The notes: generated by a model from the letters alone, not told the origin. Shown: positions 1-12,730, numbered from the stretch's first letter. The stretch is 64,000 nt of DNA from Lanius collurio (GCA_020086605.1 JACBWW010000028.1:7444573-7508572); one strand, 5' to 3'. Translations and numbers: made by a program.

Positions 1-3000
1 ACTGCTGCAGACTGAAAATGAAATCGTATGAGGTTCAAGGACACCAGCCACTTTTCCCCCTCTGCCTGCCTGTCAGAAACAACTGCAACAGTCCTAGACT
101 CCACAAGATATAGTCTAGCAGATAAGTGATAACAGAGTGTCAGTGACAAAGGTCAGAATTAAAGGGCATAGCTTGATAATTGAGAAAAATAAGGATACAC
201 TTGGCCAAATATGCATATGGAGTACAAGAAAAGTAGATTAAAGGAAGAGGAACTCAAGAAATAAAGGGGAAAAGTTGTTTTCACTTTACGAGACAACAAG
301 AGACAGAGTGAAAAAAAAGCCTACAAGGCACTGAGCTACTAGTTTCTTCAGAACAGGAAGAACAATTCTCTGGGGAGAAGTCCGTGTACAGCAGATAGCC
401 ACATCACCAGGAGTATCAACTTCTTCCCACACCTGATCCATCACATCAGAAAGAGAAAAGATACTGGTGTCTGTTAACTACTGCTAAGAGGTCTGTCATA
501 GCAGCTATGAAAAGTAGTTCTGTATCTGCCCCACATCTCTACTGGTGACATTTCTGCAAGCATCTAAACCTTCCCTGAAAATGTTTATGGACACCAGGAA
601 TCAGAAAGACAGGGAGTAATCAATGCTTTTAAAATTTGCCTAGTGGTATAAACTACAATCTTTTTATATCCTTGCATCAAAATAGGGCAATCCCAAAGAT
701 GATAATACAGCTTAGATCCACTTGGAATAAAAATTGCATGAATTCAAGTCTTATCATTTATACAGGCACCATCAGGTCAGCTCTTTTGGCCTCCTAACTG
801 TAACCAACCACCTACTATTTTCCAGTCCTAAAAGGATCTCCAGCACAGCTCAAGATCACAGTTGTGCAGAGACACTAGAAATCAATAGTAAACTCAGTTT
901 GTATGGTCCTGAAAATAAGGAAAGAAAATCATTTCGTGAGCATATGGTAACAGCACTGCTACCACTACCTCTCTGTTCCCTCTAGAAGTGCATCTTGTCA
1001 GCCTGCTCCTCTTCTTTTCATCGATCAGGCAGTTACTGCTGTAACATTTGAGACACATAAGACCTCTTAATAAGCAGGAGCGGTGAGTCTCAGGGCACTG
1101 TGACAAAAAACTGTTTTTCTTCACATGACCCTACATAACACCAGTTGTCACTACAACAAAGCTCCTGAGGTGGAACTGGCAGTGTTAGATTTACAGACAG
1201 ACTTGATTTAAATGATTCTGTGATTCTGTGTAGTCAGGCCTGAGCTAACCTAAACTAGCTCAATAACACCAGCTGTGTAGGCACGAGCACTTAACTCTGC
1301 TGCCTAGTACTTGACCTGGTTAGCACTGCACTACCATGGCAAATCTAGAAACCTATCAGTACAGGCATATGCAAGCAGTCATAATTGCAGACTGGAAATT
1401 ATCACTTACTATGGTGATATGGGATGGAAAATAGTAGTTTAGAAGCAGGAACAGTACCCTGCACAAAACTGCAAAACTCGACTGCTTTGTAGAACAACAG
1501 CAAAGATGCATAGAATTGAAGGAAGGAATCATGTCACAGTTGTTCCTTGCTAAGAATGTTTCTGCAATTACCCATTTGGGGAAAAATTCAATTGCCCTCT
1601 CACTGTACTTGCTCTTTAACATACAGAAAGAACACAGTTGCCATTCTGACTTTTAATAAAGGGGTTGCATTACATTTTACTGTACAAATAGATTGTTTTC
1701 AAAAATAAATACATCATATTAATGATTTACAAGCTCACTGTGTCACTTAAGTTTTCTAAACAGTTTTAAGAATGTTTCTTTCTTTGAAAAGAATAAAGAC
1801 TTCCTATCCTAAGTGAATAGATGTGAACAACACAACAGAGCCAGGTCATATTCTTCTTGTGACCAGAGAAGGAAAAAGTTTCTGTATTTGTTGAAGGTTA
1901 TAGCACTTGTTTTATGGAAGAATAATAAAGTACAGATATTTTTTTTCTACTTAGGCAGCCCTGGGTTTGTAGCCCATGATCACACAGGATCAAGCGCAGA
2001 GTAACAAAAAGGCTTAGGTAGCATAGTACAGCATAGTGACTCAAGGAGGCATTAATTCAGATACCAAGTAGCTTAAATACAGCACCTTAAGCACAAGTTT
2101 CATTGGGAGTACTCAAAATGATGAAAAGCATGTATTTTATTCATTTTCTGCCTATTTTCTTTAAAGTCTTCTCACATTAATTTGGAATCTTCAACTCCAA
2201 GGAAGTAGCTATTTCATCTTTACCTTCCTTAGCTATTATGTTAATCTTGTATTTCAATAGTTACTGTCTCCCACATTTATAGATTTCATTACAATTTGCT
2301 TAACACTGATCAAAACCAAAATTTATATTGAAAAAAAACTAGATATTTAGTTACGCAAAGAAACTCAAACAAAAGAAATTTAAAAATAGAGAAAGACATG
2401 AGTTTGCTTAGATGTCTTTGCGTTTACAAATAAAACCTGTGAACAGTCCAAATGGATTTGTACTATTTCACAAGCTGTTCATAGGTGCTGAGAACAGAAA
2501 AAGTGCTTTACATTAAACATCTTCGGTTAGTCTCAGACAAATCTTCATTACCATACGTGTCTGAGATGAAGTTTAACACAATTTCTAAATGCCTTGGGTA
2601 CTAAATCAGTCTATGAGAGGATTTGCAATATAAGGAAAGATTGATGATTGTTTCATTGACTAACCTAATCATTATAGTAATCTTCAACAAACAGAAACCC
2701 ATATAAGTTTGTAGTTAATGTTTGCCAATTCCTATAGAAAAAAATGGTTAGACAAACTGGTTTTGTCCAGTTGGGTACCTGTGCATTGAGAATTAAAATA
2801 CTACCTGTATTTAAATTGAACTGCAATGATTTGACTTCATAGCAGCTACATGCACACATGTGGACAAAAGAGAAGTGCAATATAATAATAAAGTGCGTAT
2901 ACAAGTATGTTATTCAGACTTGGATACTTAGGTAGACAATTCACAAAGAATTTATGATATACCATGTTACAGTTTTAGTTAGAAACCTGAAAACAAAGTA

Positions 3001-3200
3001 TCATTTGAAATAGAGTTCCTGTTTTACATTTACATTGTTATTTATAATGAAATTTCAAAGACACAGTTCGCCTAGATCGGATGAGTTTTGTTCTCAAGTA
3101 AACTTATGAAGTGCTGCAGATAAAAAAGAAAACTCCCTTATGATGTCACAACACTGCGTTACTCATTAACTGATTTTTAAACTTAGTTCGAGCTGGAGTC
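1..3200. other. AT-rich non-coding flank, nothing recognised
   Basis: No open frame here has both protein-like composition and splice sites. The short frames on both strands are what AT-rich DNA gives by chance. The only repeat-like feature is a doubled TGATTCTGTG at about 1212-1230, which resembles the short terminal repeat of CR1 LINEs but has no CR1 body attached. The stretch leads into the candidate upstream promoter of GRAMD2B. Confidence 0.5.
3141..3148 (+). promoter_or_regulatory. CRE-like octamer upstream of the alternative GRAMD2B first exon
   Basis: TGATGTCA differs at one base from the cAMP-response element TGACGTCA and lies about 150 bases before the ATG at 3298. There is no clear TATA box and no CpG island here, unlike the main promoter at 16 kb. 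A single octamer match is weak evidence; its position ahead of a plausible first exon is the only reason to list it. Confidence 0.2.
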
Positions 3201-3297
3201 ACACCAAGACAGCACTTCCTACAGCAGTGAAAAGCTGTGTGTTTCAAGGATAGCTCTAGAATTGAACTTACCTAAGTCTGCAGTTAGCTCCATTAAA

Positions 3298-3422
3298 ATG
3301 CTGAAAAAAGGAAGCTCCTTGGAGGACTCCGTTTTTCATTCTGAAAGTCAGAACAGCTTCCGAAAGTCAAGTAATGACACCCCAGCCAGTCCTACGGATA
3401 GTGTTGGATCAGTATTTATAAG
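3298..3422 (+). CDS. GRAMD2B: probable alternative first coding exon of GRAMD2B
   Basis: The open frame starts at an ATG in fair context (AAAATG, A at -3). It encodes 41 residues plus two bases before a good donor (AG|GTAAAT at 3423). The peptide starts MLKKGSSLEDSVF, is rich in Ser, Asn, Asp and Lys, and contains SFRKSSNDTPASP, so it looks like a disordered, phosphorylatable N-terminus. It leaves two bases over, exactly as the main first exon does, so it can splice in frame to exon 2 at 29400 and would give a 436-residue protein. Mammalian GRAMD2B is known to have several N-terminal variants, which is why I assign it here. It could instead belong to an unrecognised gene; no transcript evidence is available. 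Confidence 0.6.
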
Positions 3423-6400
3423 GTAAATCCCAATATGTTTGTTTCTCATGTGCTCAATGATGGGGGAACAGGGAAGCAACAAGGGAGGGCACTGGAACAA
3501 ATGCACTAATGAAAACAGCCTGATAACGAAGCTTAATATGAGTATGCAATGCATGCAGAGAAGGTAATTTCGCATGTGTTACTGATTGCACTGGGAAGGG
3601 GAGCACTACTGTGAAGGAGAAACTTGTAAGGGAGGATAGAAGGGTATTGTTTTCTCCTTCCTGATCTATTGACACTGAAATTGAGTGAAATCAGTGATGG
3701 TTTTCATTTCCATTTTTGAAGGTGTATAACACCAAATGCTAGTAAAACACAAGTTTTAAAGTGACCTCAATGGGAACACTCAAATACAATATTTAATCTC
3801 TGTACAAAACAAATGTAAACTTTGTTAGATTGGGGAGTTTAACAAAATATTTTCATGAGTGTTTTGGCCTAAAGGAACTTCATAATGCACATTAAACTAA
3901 TTTGCAAGATAAATGCCACCTTATTCACCAGAAATATTCATGGAAGTAGAACACTTGCTAAATTAATACTGGTAAAGGGTTTCCTGATAGAACATCACAA
4001 AAAAAAAAAAAAAAAATTAGGGAAAATCTGTTTTCCTGCTTTGGAAGGGTAGACTTGTTGAATTGCAGATTCTCTCTCTGGTGGACTTCAATGCAGTGCA
4101 GAGTTCTGGATAAATCATGCGCATTTTAGACAGCACAGAAAAATGAGGGAAGGCAACATCATAGGGCTACTGGCACTTACAGCGTATCCTTCCTCATCTA
4201 CTGCAGGAACAAGACAAGTAAACACCCATAGTACTTATGTCAACCCACTATGAATACAGCAGCTTAAAAAGCTATTCAAAATACCTTGAGAAATATATTG
4301 GTTCTTAATCTGCTCAAAAATTCTTTGCCAAGGGCTGGTCTTTAATTGTTGCACAGTGCCAAACAACCCTGAAGAGTGAATTGGAACCTCTACATACCCT
4401 TTGTGTGGCTGAATTACATTTCTTTGTGGCTGTGCACAGACTCTTTATATGGGTGACAGATCTTACCACTAATTGGGGCACTATTATAAATGAATCTGCT
4501 GGCCTCATTTTTTTTCTTTTGAAATGTTATTAGGGCCTTTTAATATTATATCTGCATGCTATCCTTTCTTCCAACTTGAATGTCAGAGAGATAAAAAGTC
4601 CAACAGTTTGAACAGACAATAGAAAATCAGAAATTTTAAGTCTTAATGAGAGATTTTAAAGTCTCTTATCTAGAACTAATCACTTAGAGCTTGTTTAAAA
4701 AATATACATGTCTTTTCATATGCTTTTTGATCTCATTTTCCAGTTAGGCTTGGGACATAAGTATATCCAGTTGTGTTTGGAGGGTGCAACACAAGTTGGT
4801 GATGTTTATCCGCTTCCTAATTTGAACAATATAAATTTTGTCCTCCTTTATGTATCTTGTCCAGAACACTGGACAGACAGATTTACCCATTTTTCTGTTT
4901 ACCACTAGATAACCAGTACACAAAAAGCTGCCATATATGTTCTGGGATCAATGTGTCCGGCCCTTACAAAGAACAGAGTCCTTTACCCGAGATTTCTCAA
5001 CAATCAACCTGCCTGCCAAGTATTGAGTGGTAGGGGCAGGCCTTCTAGAAATCCAGTTTACTCAGTTACTGGTTCAGTAAGGATAATATGGTCATAAAAC
5101 CCTGCTGCGAAACCATACCTCCATCAATAGCAAAGATAGAGTAGAAGGCTGCAAATACCAGACAATCTAATAAGAAGGATGCATGATAGAACACAATGAG
5201 CTAGGAGACAGACTGAGCTCTCACCAAACTTGCTTTTCTTGTGTTTGTCGCAGTCATGATACACTTATTGAAAATGAGCCACATGAAAAATCAAAGAAAA
5301 TGCTTTTGGGAAAAAAAATGCAGGCTCTGTATTTTTATGTACTACTTTCAACACAGTGCTATTTATTTGGAGCATATTTTCCATATATGAAGACACATCC
5401 ACAGACAAAATTTACTATATTAATGATTGTTCTTGTTCATACTAATTATTCATGCCCAAGGACAAAAACTGACTGTATGCCTAAGTTTTTATATACATCT
5501 GTTTTCACCTCACTGTAATTGGCACCACGTGGATGAGCATGAATTTGGCAGAAAACAGGGAGTTATTAACATTTCATAAAGGGGAGCTCACAGTTTATCA
5601 CCATGGCAGCACGTTATTCCTTACATAGAGCAAAACTGATTTCAGAAGCAAATTAAGACTGGAGCTAACGCTGAGGTGCCAGCCATGCATTATAGATCAG
5701 AAATTCGTATTGATAAAAGTATTGGCCCCATGTGTATGCAGCATTTTATCAGCATGAAGGTATAGAGTTGTTCTGACGTTAGAACAAAACATATTCTAGT
5801 ATGCCAGATCAAAATATGGGCTAAAATAATAGACATCTCAAGCTCCCATTTGGAGCCCATCCCTACAGTAGGAGTCAATACCCTGTTATCCACCTGTCCT
5901 AAAATTTAGAAAAATCCCAAGGCTTTTGGTTTTGAATGATCTTCAGAGTGATTCGAAAATAAAAACAAAACCCAAACTTATTAAACACAAGAAAACTAGT
6001 TTTTCCAGCAATTTAGATGAGGACTACGGACCACCAGCTCTGTGAATGTCATAACGCTATGTATGCTTACGCCAATCCTAGCAATAATCACACTGGTTGT
6101 ACATTAAATGCTTTTAAAAGTAAAAAAAAAAAAAAGATTCAGCATTTTTCAATAACATTGATATTAGGTAAAAATTATAAACAACTTTTTTAAAATTACA
6201 GAAAAAGTACAGTGTGGAGAGATTTGTTTGGATTTGTTTGCTAAATGCAGTCTCATGAAAATGGAAGTCAAAAGGGTCCTCAACTCTAGTATTGACTCGG
6301 CAGCTCATTTGCTGCTTTAAAATATGCAAATAAACTAAATACACTACTCACTTTTTGCACTTGTGATTTGGCATTAATATTTACCTATCTTTTGCTTACA

Positions 6401-7200
6401 ACAAAATAACACAAAAACTCTGAAACAACTGCTAACATAAACTTTACAGATGAGTTTTTGTTTGGACACAAAAAAGGAACCCCACATCCAGATTTTCTCT
6501 CTGAAGATTTTTAACAGAAAAATTTCTTTCTGCATTGAAATTATACTCCTCAGAATCATCCAATGTACTGCTGTAAGACTGAGACTTTGTTCAGACTAAT
6601 TTAATAAGTCATGTAAAAAAGATAGGCACATACTTCCTTCTAAAAGGTGTGTTGTCTTTATAGCTCAACTATGAACACCTGAAACACTGGCAACCCCCTT
6701 ACTGCACAATGGCTTGCATCTGGGATTTGGCACTCACTCTTTGTAGCCTGACTATAAAGACATATTTGCACTTGTTTTGGTTTCTTTTTCCTCCAGAGTA
6801 ATAGAATTCCTAGTTCTAAATGAAACAGAAAAGTAGCTGTATAAGCTCACTTGAACAGCTTATTATTCACAACCCCATCTGATGTAAAGATTGTGAGAAA
6901 GCTGACAGTATGATTAACACATTATCTTGTGCTCCTCACTTTAACCTTCTTCTTTTAAAAATAGGAACAAACCTTTCCTAAGCTTCTGGAAAGTCTGGGC
7001 ACTATATTTTCTTGTGGAAGATTCAATTTATCCTCAAAGAAGATGGTTTTCATTTTTACACACTTAATGTACCATACTGCTGCACTTCAGAGACTGCCAG
7101 ATGACAAAAGGTTTCTTTCAATAAAATGATCACCGTAGTTACAGATATCATGAATGTTTGCATGCACTCGGGCATATCCAGTTCCAAAAAGGATCACATG
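3423..7200. other. non-coding, intron if the upstream first exon is used
   Basis: I see no exon with protein-like translation flanked by splice sites. There is a run of 18 A at 3999-4016 and a shorter A tract near 6123-6135. Neither is preceded by a recognisable processed gene copy. The rest is AT-rich unique-looking sequence. Confidence 0.45.
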
Positions 7201-7229
7201 TATTCCTTTATGACACAGAGATTGAGTAA

Positions 7230-8130
7230 TTATATATGTCCTTGCACACTATTCATTAGATGCAAATCATCTGTTTGATACCCTAAACATACAGCTGTAG
7301 CTGGATTGAAATTTCTGTCCAAGTCATCAGGATATAGAGATGTCACACTTGGATGCTGTCCAGGATTTCCTTTGACATTTATAATCAGAGGATGACAAAC
7401 CAAGTTAATGTGACCCACCAGAGCAGAACAAGTGATATTTACACCTATATTTTTCAGCATAGCTGGACAATATATTAAATGAGAACATGTATTTCTTTTA
7501 TTATAAACAGAAATATCTTTTTTTGATTATACATGGAGAAAGCAGATTCTGTTGCCGTAAGATTTAATAAAACCATTTTAAATGACAAGATCTAGGCATC
7601 ACCATATTCTAATATGTTAGCCTTACCATCCATAAGGCATCCAGGGCAACATACTGCATGAAAATATGACACAACTGCTCTTTATTTTTTTTTTTTTTTA
7701 TCATGAGCTGAGAGGATACACTGACTTGTGTGTTTCTCAGAAAAATGCCAACTGGCTGAGTGCTTTGTCAAAACCAGCACAACCGAACTGTTACACGTCA
7801 CAAAGTTGCTTTTTCCAGAATGTAAGAAAGTTGCCATGAGCAATTTGGAGGGAGATGATTGACCCTTTATTTCAACAGTTACACTAAGTTTTGCCATTAA
7901 CCCTCCTTCCCACACTGTTCTTTTGATCATCATGGCACCATAAGACACAGTGGTGAGGTTCACAGCATGTAGTGTGTCTTCTGTGACTTGAAACAGGTTA
8001 TTGTGAAGGTCACTGGCACCAAAACAGCAGTAAATGGGGTGAAGAGTACATGTGAAATGTGTTACATGTTCACTGAGAGGTGGGCTGACATCCACAGAAA
8101 TCCCCAAAAGTTTTGTGTGGCAGTCTCTCC
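7230..8130 (-). other. minus-strand open stretches, possible decayed coding sequence
   Basis: Two open stretches lie here on the minus strand. One runs from about 8143 down to a stop within an A-tract at 7682 and is some 150 codons long. It contains FTCTLHPIYCCFGASDLHNN and several N-linked glycosylation motifs (NLTT, CNSS). The other runs from about 7515 to 7230 and contains GVNITCSALVGHINLVCH. Both are rich in Cys and Asn and read like extracellular protein, but I recognise no family. Neither has a convincing acceptor and donor pair, and the first contains only internal ATGs. One frame of this length is within chance expectation for 64 kb read six ways, so I do not call a gene. Confidence 0.15.
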
Positions 8131-9373
8131 TTTTCCCTGCTGGGTGTTACAGCACAACTGTAGCGCAGTTTAGCTCACCCACTGTTTCAGTGCAGAGCCG
8201 CAAGGAACAGCCCCAGCATGCCTCACCATTAGTGATAAGTGCTCCAACTAGCTTTCAGCCCAGCTTCATTTCCCTGATGCACTGCCCTATCCAAAGGGAG
8301 TTCAACCAACACAGTAATCCAGGCTACCTTCACAAAAAAAACAGGATTTGATAGGCAGATAAGACTTCCAGTAAACAGCTCAAAAGAAAAGTATGACCTG
8401 ATATGGGTATCTATAAAGTAATCTCAAATTTTAAAAACAAATAAATTACTAAACTCGTAATCCAGGCAAGGAACAAAACTCAACTGGCCAAAACTGCTTT
8501 TCACTCCCCACAAAACTTCACCATTTGCTGTGTTCTGGCCCTAGTTATCTTCCACAGACTATTTTGGACCTTGGTTCCATCTTTTGAGCATACTTGAGTA
8601 ACTTGAACACTGTTTTTGAATATTCCTGCTTGAGTCAGGAGTATAATCAACACCAGATCAGATCAGGTATGGCTTTGTCTAACTGGCTCTTGTACCCTCC
8701 AAAGACAGAGTCCATAGCCTCTCTGGGAAACTTCTTCCAATGCTGCATCACCTTTTTAGTCCAGTTATTCTGTTTTTTCTAGTGTGCATCTCCCGAGATA
8801 TAATCCTGGCTTCACTCTGATTTGTGGATGACTTGTCCATATTCTAGAAATTAGAAATGTTTCCTGTTTTGACATCTTTCTAAATGTCTGTTAGTTTGTG
8901 TCTCATACTATCAGAGCTCCTATTTCTGTAATCTCTAACATAAGACTGCTTTACTATCACATTTCAAATATAAGGACTTAGGAGGTCTTTCAACATTTAA
9001 TGGCTTCCAAGGCATTTGCATAGCTTTCACAGAATCCTACCAATGTAGAATATCTTATAGAAAACTGAAGACAAGACACATACAATGACCTATTAGGCAA
9101 AAGTACCTGTATTCAGGTACTATTAAGGCTGTATTTCTTAATACATTTTTGCACCTGCCAAGAAATACAGAAGAATTCTTTACTGAGAAGAAATGTGTTC
9201 CAAGTATACAGAATACTTGCAATCACTTTACTCATTTTCTGCTTTGTTACTTTCCAAGGAAGTTTCCTCACATTCAGGCATGCTGATACTTGCCATATGA
9301 ACTGAAAAATACTTTATGAACGGCCTCAATGATTGTACTGAAATTATCCTTTTTAAGACAATCTTTAATGCTG

Positions 9374-9379
9374 TTTATT
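9374..9379 (-). terminator. polyadenylation signal of the orphan candidate terminal exon
   Basis: On the minus strand this reads AATAAA, 83 bases after the TAA stop of the candidate exon above it. The hexamer is common in AT-rich DNA, so it means something only in combination with the acceptor and open frame of that exon. Confidence 0.25.
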
Positions 9380-9461
9380 TTCAGCATGATTGTCTTTTTC
9401 ACAATTCAACAGCAATATCCTGGCCATGAATCTCCAGGCATGGGTAGCAGTTTCACTGCTT

Positions 9462-9563
9462 TTAATACCAACTTTTCCAGTGTATCTCATTAGGCTCGTT
9501 CACTCTTTCTTCATGTCCTTCAAGATATGATTCATAACTATTCTGATAAATTGAGGAAACAGA
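9462..9563 (-). CDS. candidate terminal coding exon of an unidentified gene
   Basis: On the minus strand a very strong acceptor (long T tract then CTTTCCAG, ending at 9564) is followed by 33 open codons and TAA. The peptide begins SVSSIYQNSYESYLEGHEE and ends NEIHWKSWY. It is acidic and rich in Tyr and Trp, unlike random AT-rich translation. An AATAAA follows 83 bases after the stop. The acceptor T tract coincides with a simple A/T run and could be accidental. I found no matching upstream exon on the minus strand between 9.6 and 15 kb. It may be a real last exon, a relic of a lost gene, or chance. Confidence 0.25.
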   Translation of the reverse strand, partial: SVSSIYQNSYESYLEGHEERVNEPNEIHWKSWY

Positions 9564-9849
9564 CTGGAAAGAAAAAATAAAAAAAAAAAAAAAACGAGTA
9601 AAATGCACAAAGGATATGTAGATGGTCATACTTAGTCAAAGTCCTACAATTTGCTGCCAAAGCACTAGAGGAGAACAACATGTCAGCTGACATTTACAAA
9701 AGCTTCATTAGGTCATAGTGGTTGAATACTAAACCTGAGCCAGCCTCTCACCCTGTTGTGACACAGAAACACTTTACTGCAAAATATGACCAGTGGTACT
9801 GTGCATAGGACAGATGAAGTAATCTTTTAAACTCCTCTCTATACAGCCT

Positions 9850-10250
9850 TCATAAGACTACTGGTGTCCAGCCTGGGGGATCACACTTCAGAAAATACCT
9901 GAACTTACGAGAGGCAGTTCATAGAAAAAGCAGCAGTTCAAACCCACAATTTAAACATTTTATCTGAGACTAAATATAAGATGAAAATGAGGAGAAACAG
10001 GAGACAGGTTTTCACTGTTCTTCATATTGAATAAATTAAGAAGTAATGGCTTTAGATATTAGCAACAAGGATTCAAAACCACGTTAGGCATGGAGGACAT
10101 CCCCTGGATGATAGCAAACACTGGAATTGGTTGCCTGGACACACTGATGACTTTTAAGAACAACTTTTACAGGAGGCTTGTCAGGAGCGGGACAGGGAGT
10201 GAAATCAATGACCCAGTGAGTCTCTCCCCATTCTGCTTTTCTGTGATTTC
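9850..10250 (+). mobile_element. old CR1 LINE 3' fragment
   Basis: The segment follows the order of words seen at the 3' end of old CR1 elements: GTGTCCAGCCTGGGG near 9867, AAGAAGTAATGGCTTTAG near 10038, then ACTGG-A-TTGGTTGCC and TTTTAAGAACAACTTTTAC near 10121-10168. It ends in TTTTCTGTGATTTC near 10236-10249, resembling the ATTCTGTGATTCTG tail. It is heavily diverged and 5'-truncated, with no usable reading frame. Boundaries are approximate. Confidence 0.7.
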
Positions 10251-12239
10251 ATATGTATCTTAAATCTTCTTATTTTGCAATGAAAGTTTTATCCTATTGT
10301 TTCATCTCTAATTTTTCATCCTTTGCTGTGTTATACATAATGTTGAAGGTCCCAATTACTGAAAACCCCAAATCCCCTCTGAGGTTTAATGTACCCTTCA
10401 GAGCAGGAACATGTGAATTTTTGTCTATATGGCATCACCAGTACGGCAGGCATTGAACCGTAATCAGTAACTTTATAGTATACTGCTTTCGCTTTCTCTT
10501 CCCAGATTGCCCTTCACCAATTAGAGAAAAACTCAGCCCAGATTTTCTCACAATGAGTCTCCATTGGAGACAGCTTGATTTTTACTGTATCTGTATATAT
10601 GAGCAATTATCACAGTACAGTAAAAGGTCCTTTGTGGCTTTTTTTTTTAATGCAAGACTTGATCATAATAAAAGCATATGGCTTTCAAGCATATTCCACT
10701 CACATAAGCAGTTGCACATTTGCTTTTTTAATGTAAGGCACTTCTCCCTGAATATTACTAAGAATCCTGCTATTCAGAGCTTTAATCACTCAGGAGTGTG
10801 TCCTCTCACTCTGGAGTTGCTGCACCATGTACAGTTTGACAGAGCTTGGCCACAGAGTTTCTTTTTCAAATCCTCCAAAACCCTCACAAGCTATATTTAT
10901 ATATGTCATTGCTCATTGCTTATTACTTCCACTGTCATTATCAGATAATAGCAAACTGGACTAAGGACATGTGTATTGGTAATCTGCCAGGGCCAAGTCT
11001 CTGATAAGAGTTAAGATACTATGATATGGAAGAAATTATTAAGCAAGGGTTCATTTTTCAGTGTCAAGGCTTTAGGCATCAATTTATTTGAAAGTAAGTT
11101 TCTTCTGCATTCAATAATAGATTTATTCAAATCAGAAAGCTGTGCACACCTTGAGAACAGAGCCAGAAGAAACTACAAAGGGACTGAGCTCCAGGACCAA
11201 GGAATTCCTTTCTATTTCTTATACCACTGAGGTAAACACAGAAACCTCTGGAGATGAATGAACAAAGCAGTCAGTGGTAGCGTTTATCTCCTAAACAGGT
11301 AGTTAAACCTTCCAGACTGAAAATCTAAGCACTCAAAAGAAAGCAAATTTTATTTACTCAAATATCTAAAAGTCAGATTCTCACCTCCTAAAACCAGAAC
11401 TTCTGATGAACTGCGTATAGTTACACAGGACTTATTCAACCACAAGTCTGCCTCAACATTAGGAATAAATTAGTAGATATATTTATAGTGCAATAAAAAG
11501 CCTCCAAAAACAAGATGAGGGGTAGGCAGTCACTTTTCCTACTGATTCCAATTCTCCTGAGCATGCCTTGTTAGTGTACACTTACATAAGAACAATCTCC
11601 AGCGTACTTAAAATCCCACACAGGTTGCTGCACCCAAGAAAAGCATGCTGGGCCTGAGCAGAGATGTGATGCCTTCTCCAGCCCTCTCAGTTCCAACTCT
11701 ACTCACAGTCCAGGCAGCTGAAATGGCTCCTATTCTGTTATGGTTGGATAAATGAGATGCTGTATGTTACCACAGGTTGTGTCTGGCATAAGAGGGTGGG
11801 AGAGGCTTTGCAAAGCAGTGACAAGTCCACTCAGCTGCTCCCCAGGGAAAAATAACAGAGCAGTGTTTCACAGGCGCAGGGCCTAACAGGCTGAATAATC
11901 TCTCCTGCAAATTAAAACTGATTTCTTTTCCACATGTGCCTTGACTTAAATACTCCATGAACATCAGTTAATAGTGTCTCCAAGAAATACAGCCATTTTA
12001 AATGTCATCCTTTCTATGCAGCTTAGCGCACAGTCTTTAAATTTTCCTGTACTGGAGCCAATTAAGCACACATGGTCTAGCTAAAATCATACAGCAATCT
12101 CACACTTTTTGCAGGATTTGTGTGCTCAACAGGTATGGCAGTCTTGAGCCAGTTCACCATTAACACCTCTTTCTTATCACTGATTTTCTGAACTTATTGC
12201 AACAATACTTAACACATATTTCTTGCACTTCCTAAAGAC
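10251..12239. other. non-coding stretch between an old CR1 and the LTR
   Basis: Several open frames on the + strand (for example 10553-10948) are rich in Phe, Ser, His and Ile. They lack splice sites and protein-like composition, so I treat them as chance. No repeat or RNA gene is recognised. Confidence 0.45.
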
Positions 12240-12320
12240 TAGGTATTATAAATGAAACTGCCAATTAAATCGAATTAATAAATTGCGTGAGCCAAATTAT
12301 TAATATAAAAACAAACAGAA

Positions 12321-12326
12321 TTTATT
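12321..12326 (-). terminator. LTR polyadenylation signal
   Basis: AATAAA on the minus strand lies about 145 bases downstream of the LTR TATA box. This is the usual spacing across R in a retroviral LTR, and it supports the LTR call more than a lone hexamer would. Confidence 0.5.
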
Positions 12327-12469
12327 TTATGATCAAATTGACAATTTTGAATAGCCACTATAAAACGGCAGAGCCAAGCCTAGGTTCTTGACTCTGAGTG
12401 ACACATACACAGCCCTGAACACCAGCAGTTCGGGTAGGTATTGCACACCTTCGAGGTTTCTGAGTCCGG

Positions 12470-12477
12470 TTTTTATA
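12470..12477 (-). promoter_or_regulatory. LTR TATA box
   Basis: TATAAAAA on the minus strand is followed by CCGGACTC and a moderately GC-rich leader, as at the U3/R junction of a retroviral LTR. If active it would drive transcription leftward, antisense to GRAMD2B. Confidence 0.5.
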
Positions 12478-12560
12478 CTGTTTTTCCTGCCTTAGGCTAG
12501 AGAATCCTTTGTCTTTTTCATATTCATCTTGTCTTCTATGGTCCTCTGGTCCAGAGATCA

Positions 12561-12730
12561 GGGGTCAGTTCAGATGTTGATGTGTCCAGGAACTCTCTTT
12601 GTGTTTTGGTTGATATTTCCAGTAACTCTTCTAGTGTTTCTGGTAAGGGGTCCGTTCAGATGTTGATGTTTCCAGGAATTCCCTTGTGTGATTAAAATGA
12701 AGAGTCTTAGGTAAGAGGTCCGTTCATCAG
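12561..12730 (-). repeat. imperfect direct repeats in the U3 part of the LTR
   Basis: Two near-identical units begin at about 12561 and 12647. They share GTTCAGATGTTGATG and TCCAGGAA(C/T)T with a following CTTTGTG/CCTTGTG. A shortened third unit (GAGGTCCGTTCA) begins near 12715. Spacing is about 86 then about 68 bases. A related half unit (TTTCCAGTAACTCTT) lies between the first two. Tandem repeats in U3 commonly hold enhancer sites; that role here is inference. Confidence 0.55.

Noticed and set aside
10553..10948. 131-codon plus-strand frame
   Set aside because: Composition (Phe, Ser, His, Ile, Cys) is that of random AT-rich DNA and no splice signals flank it.
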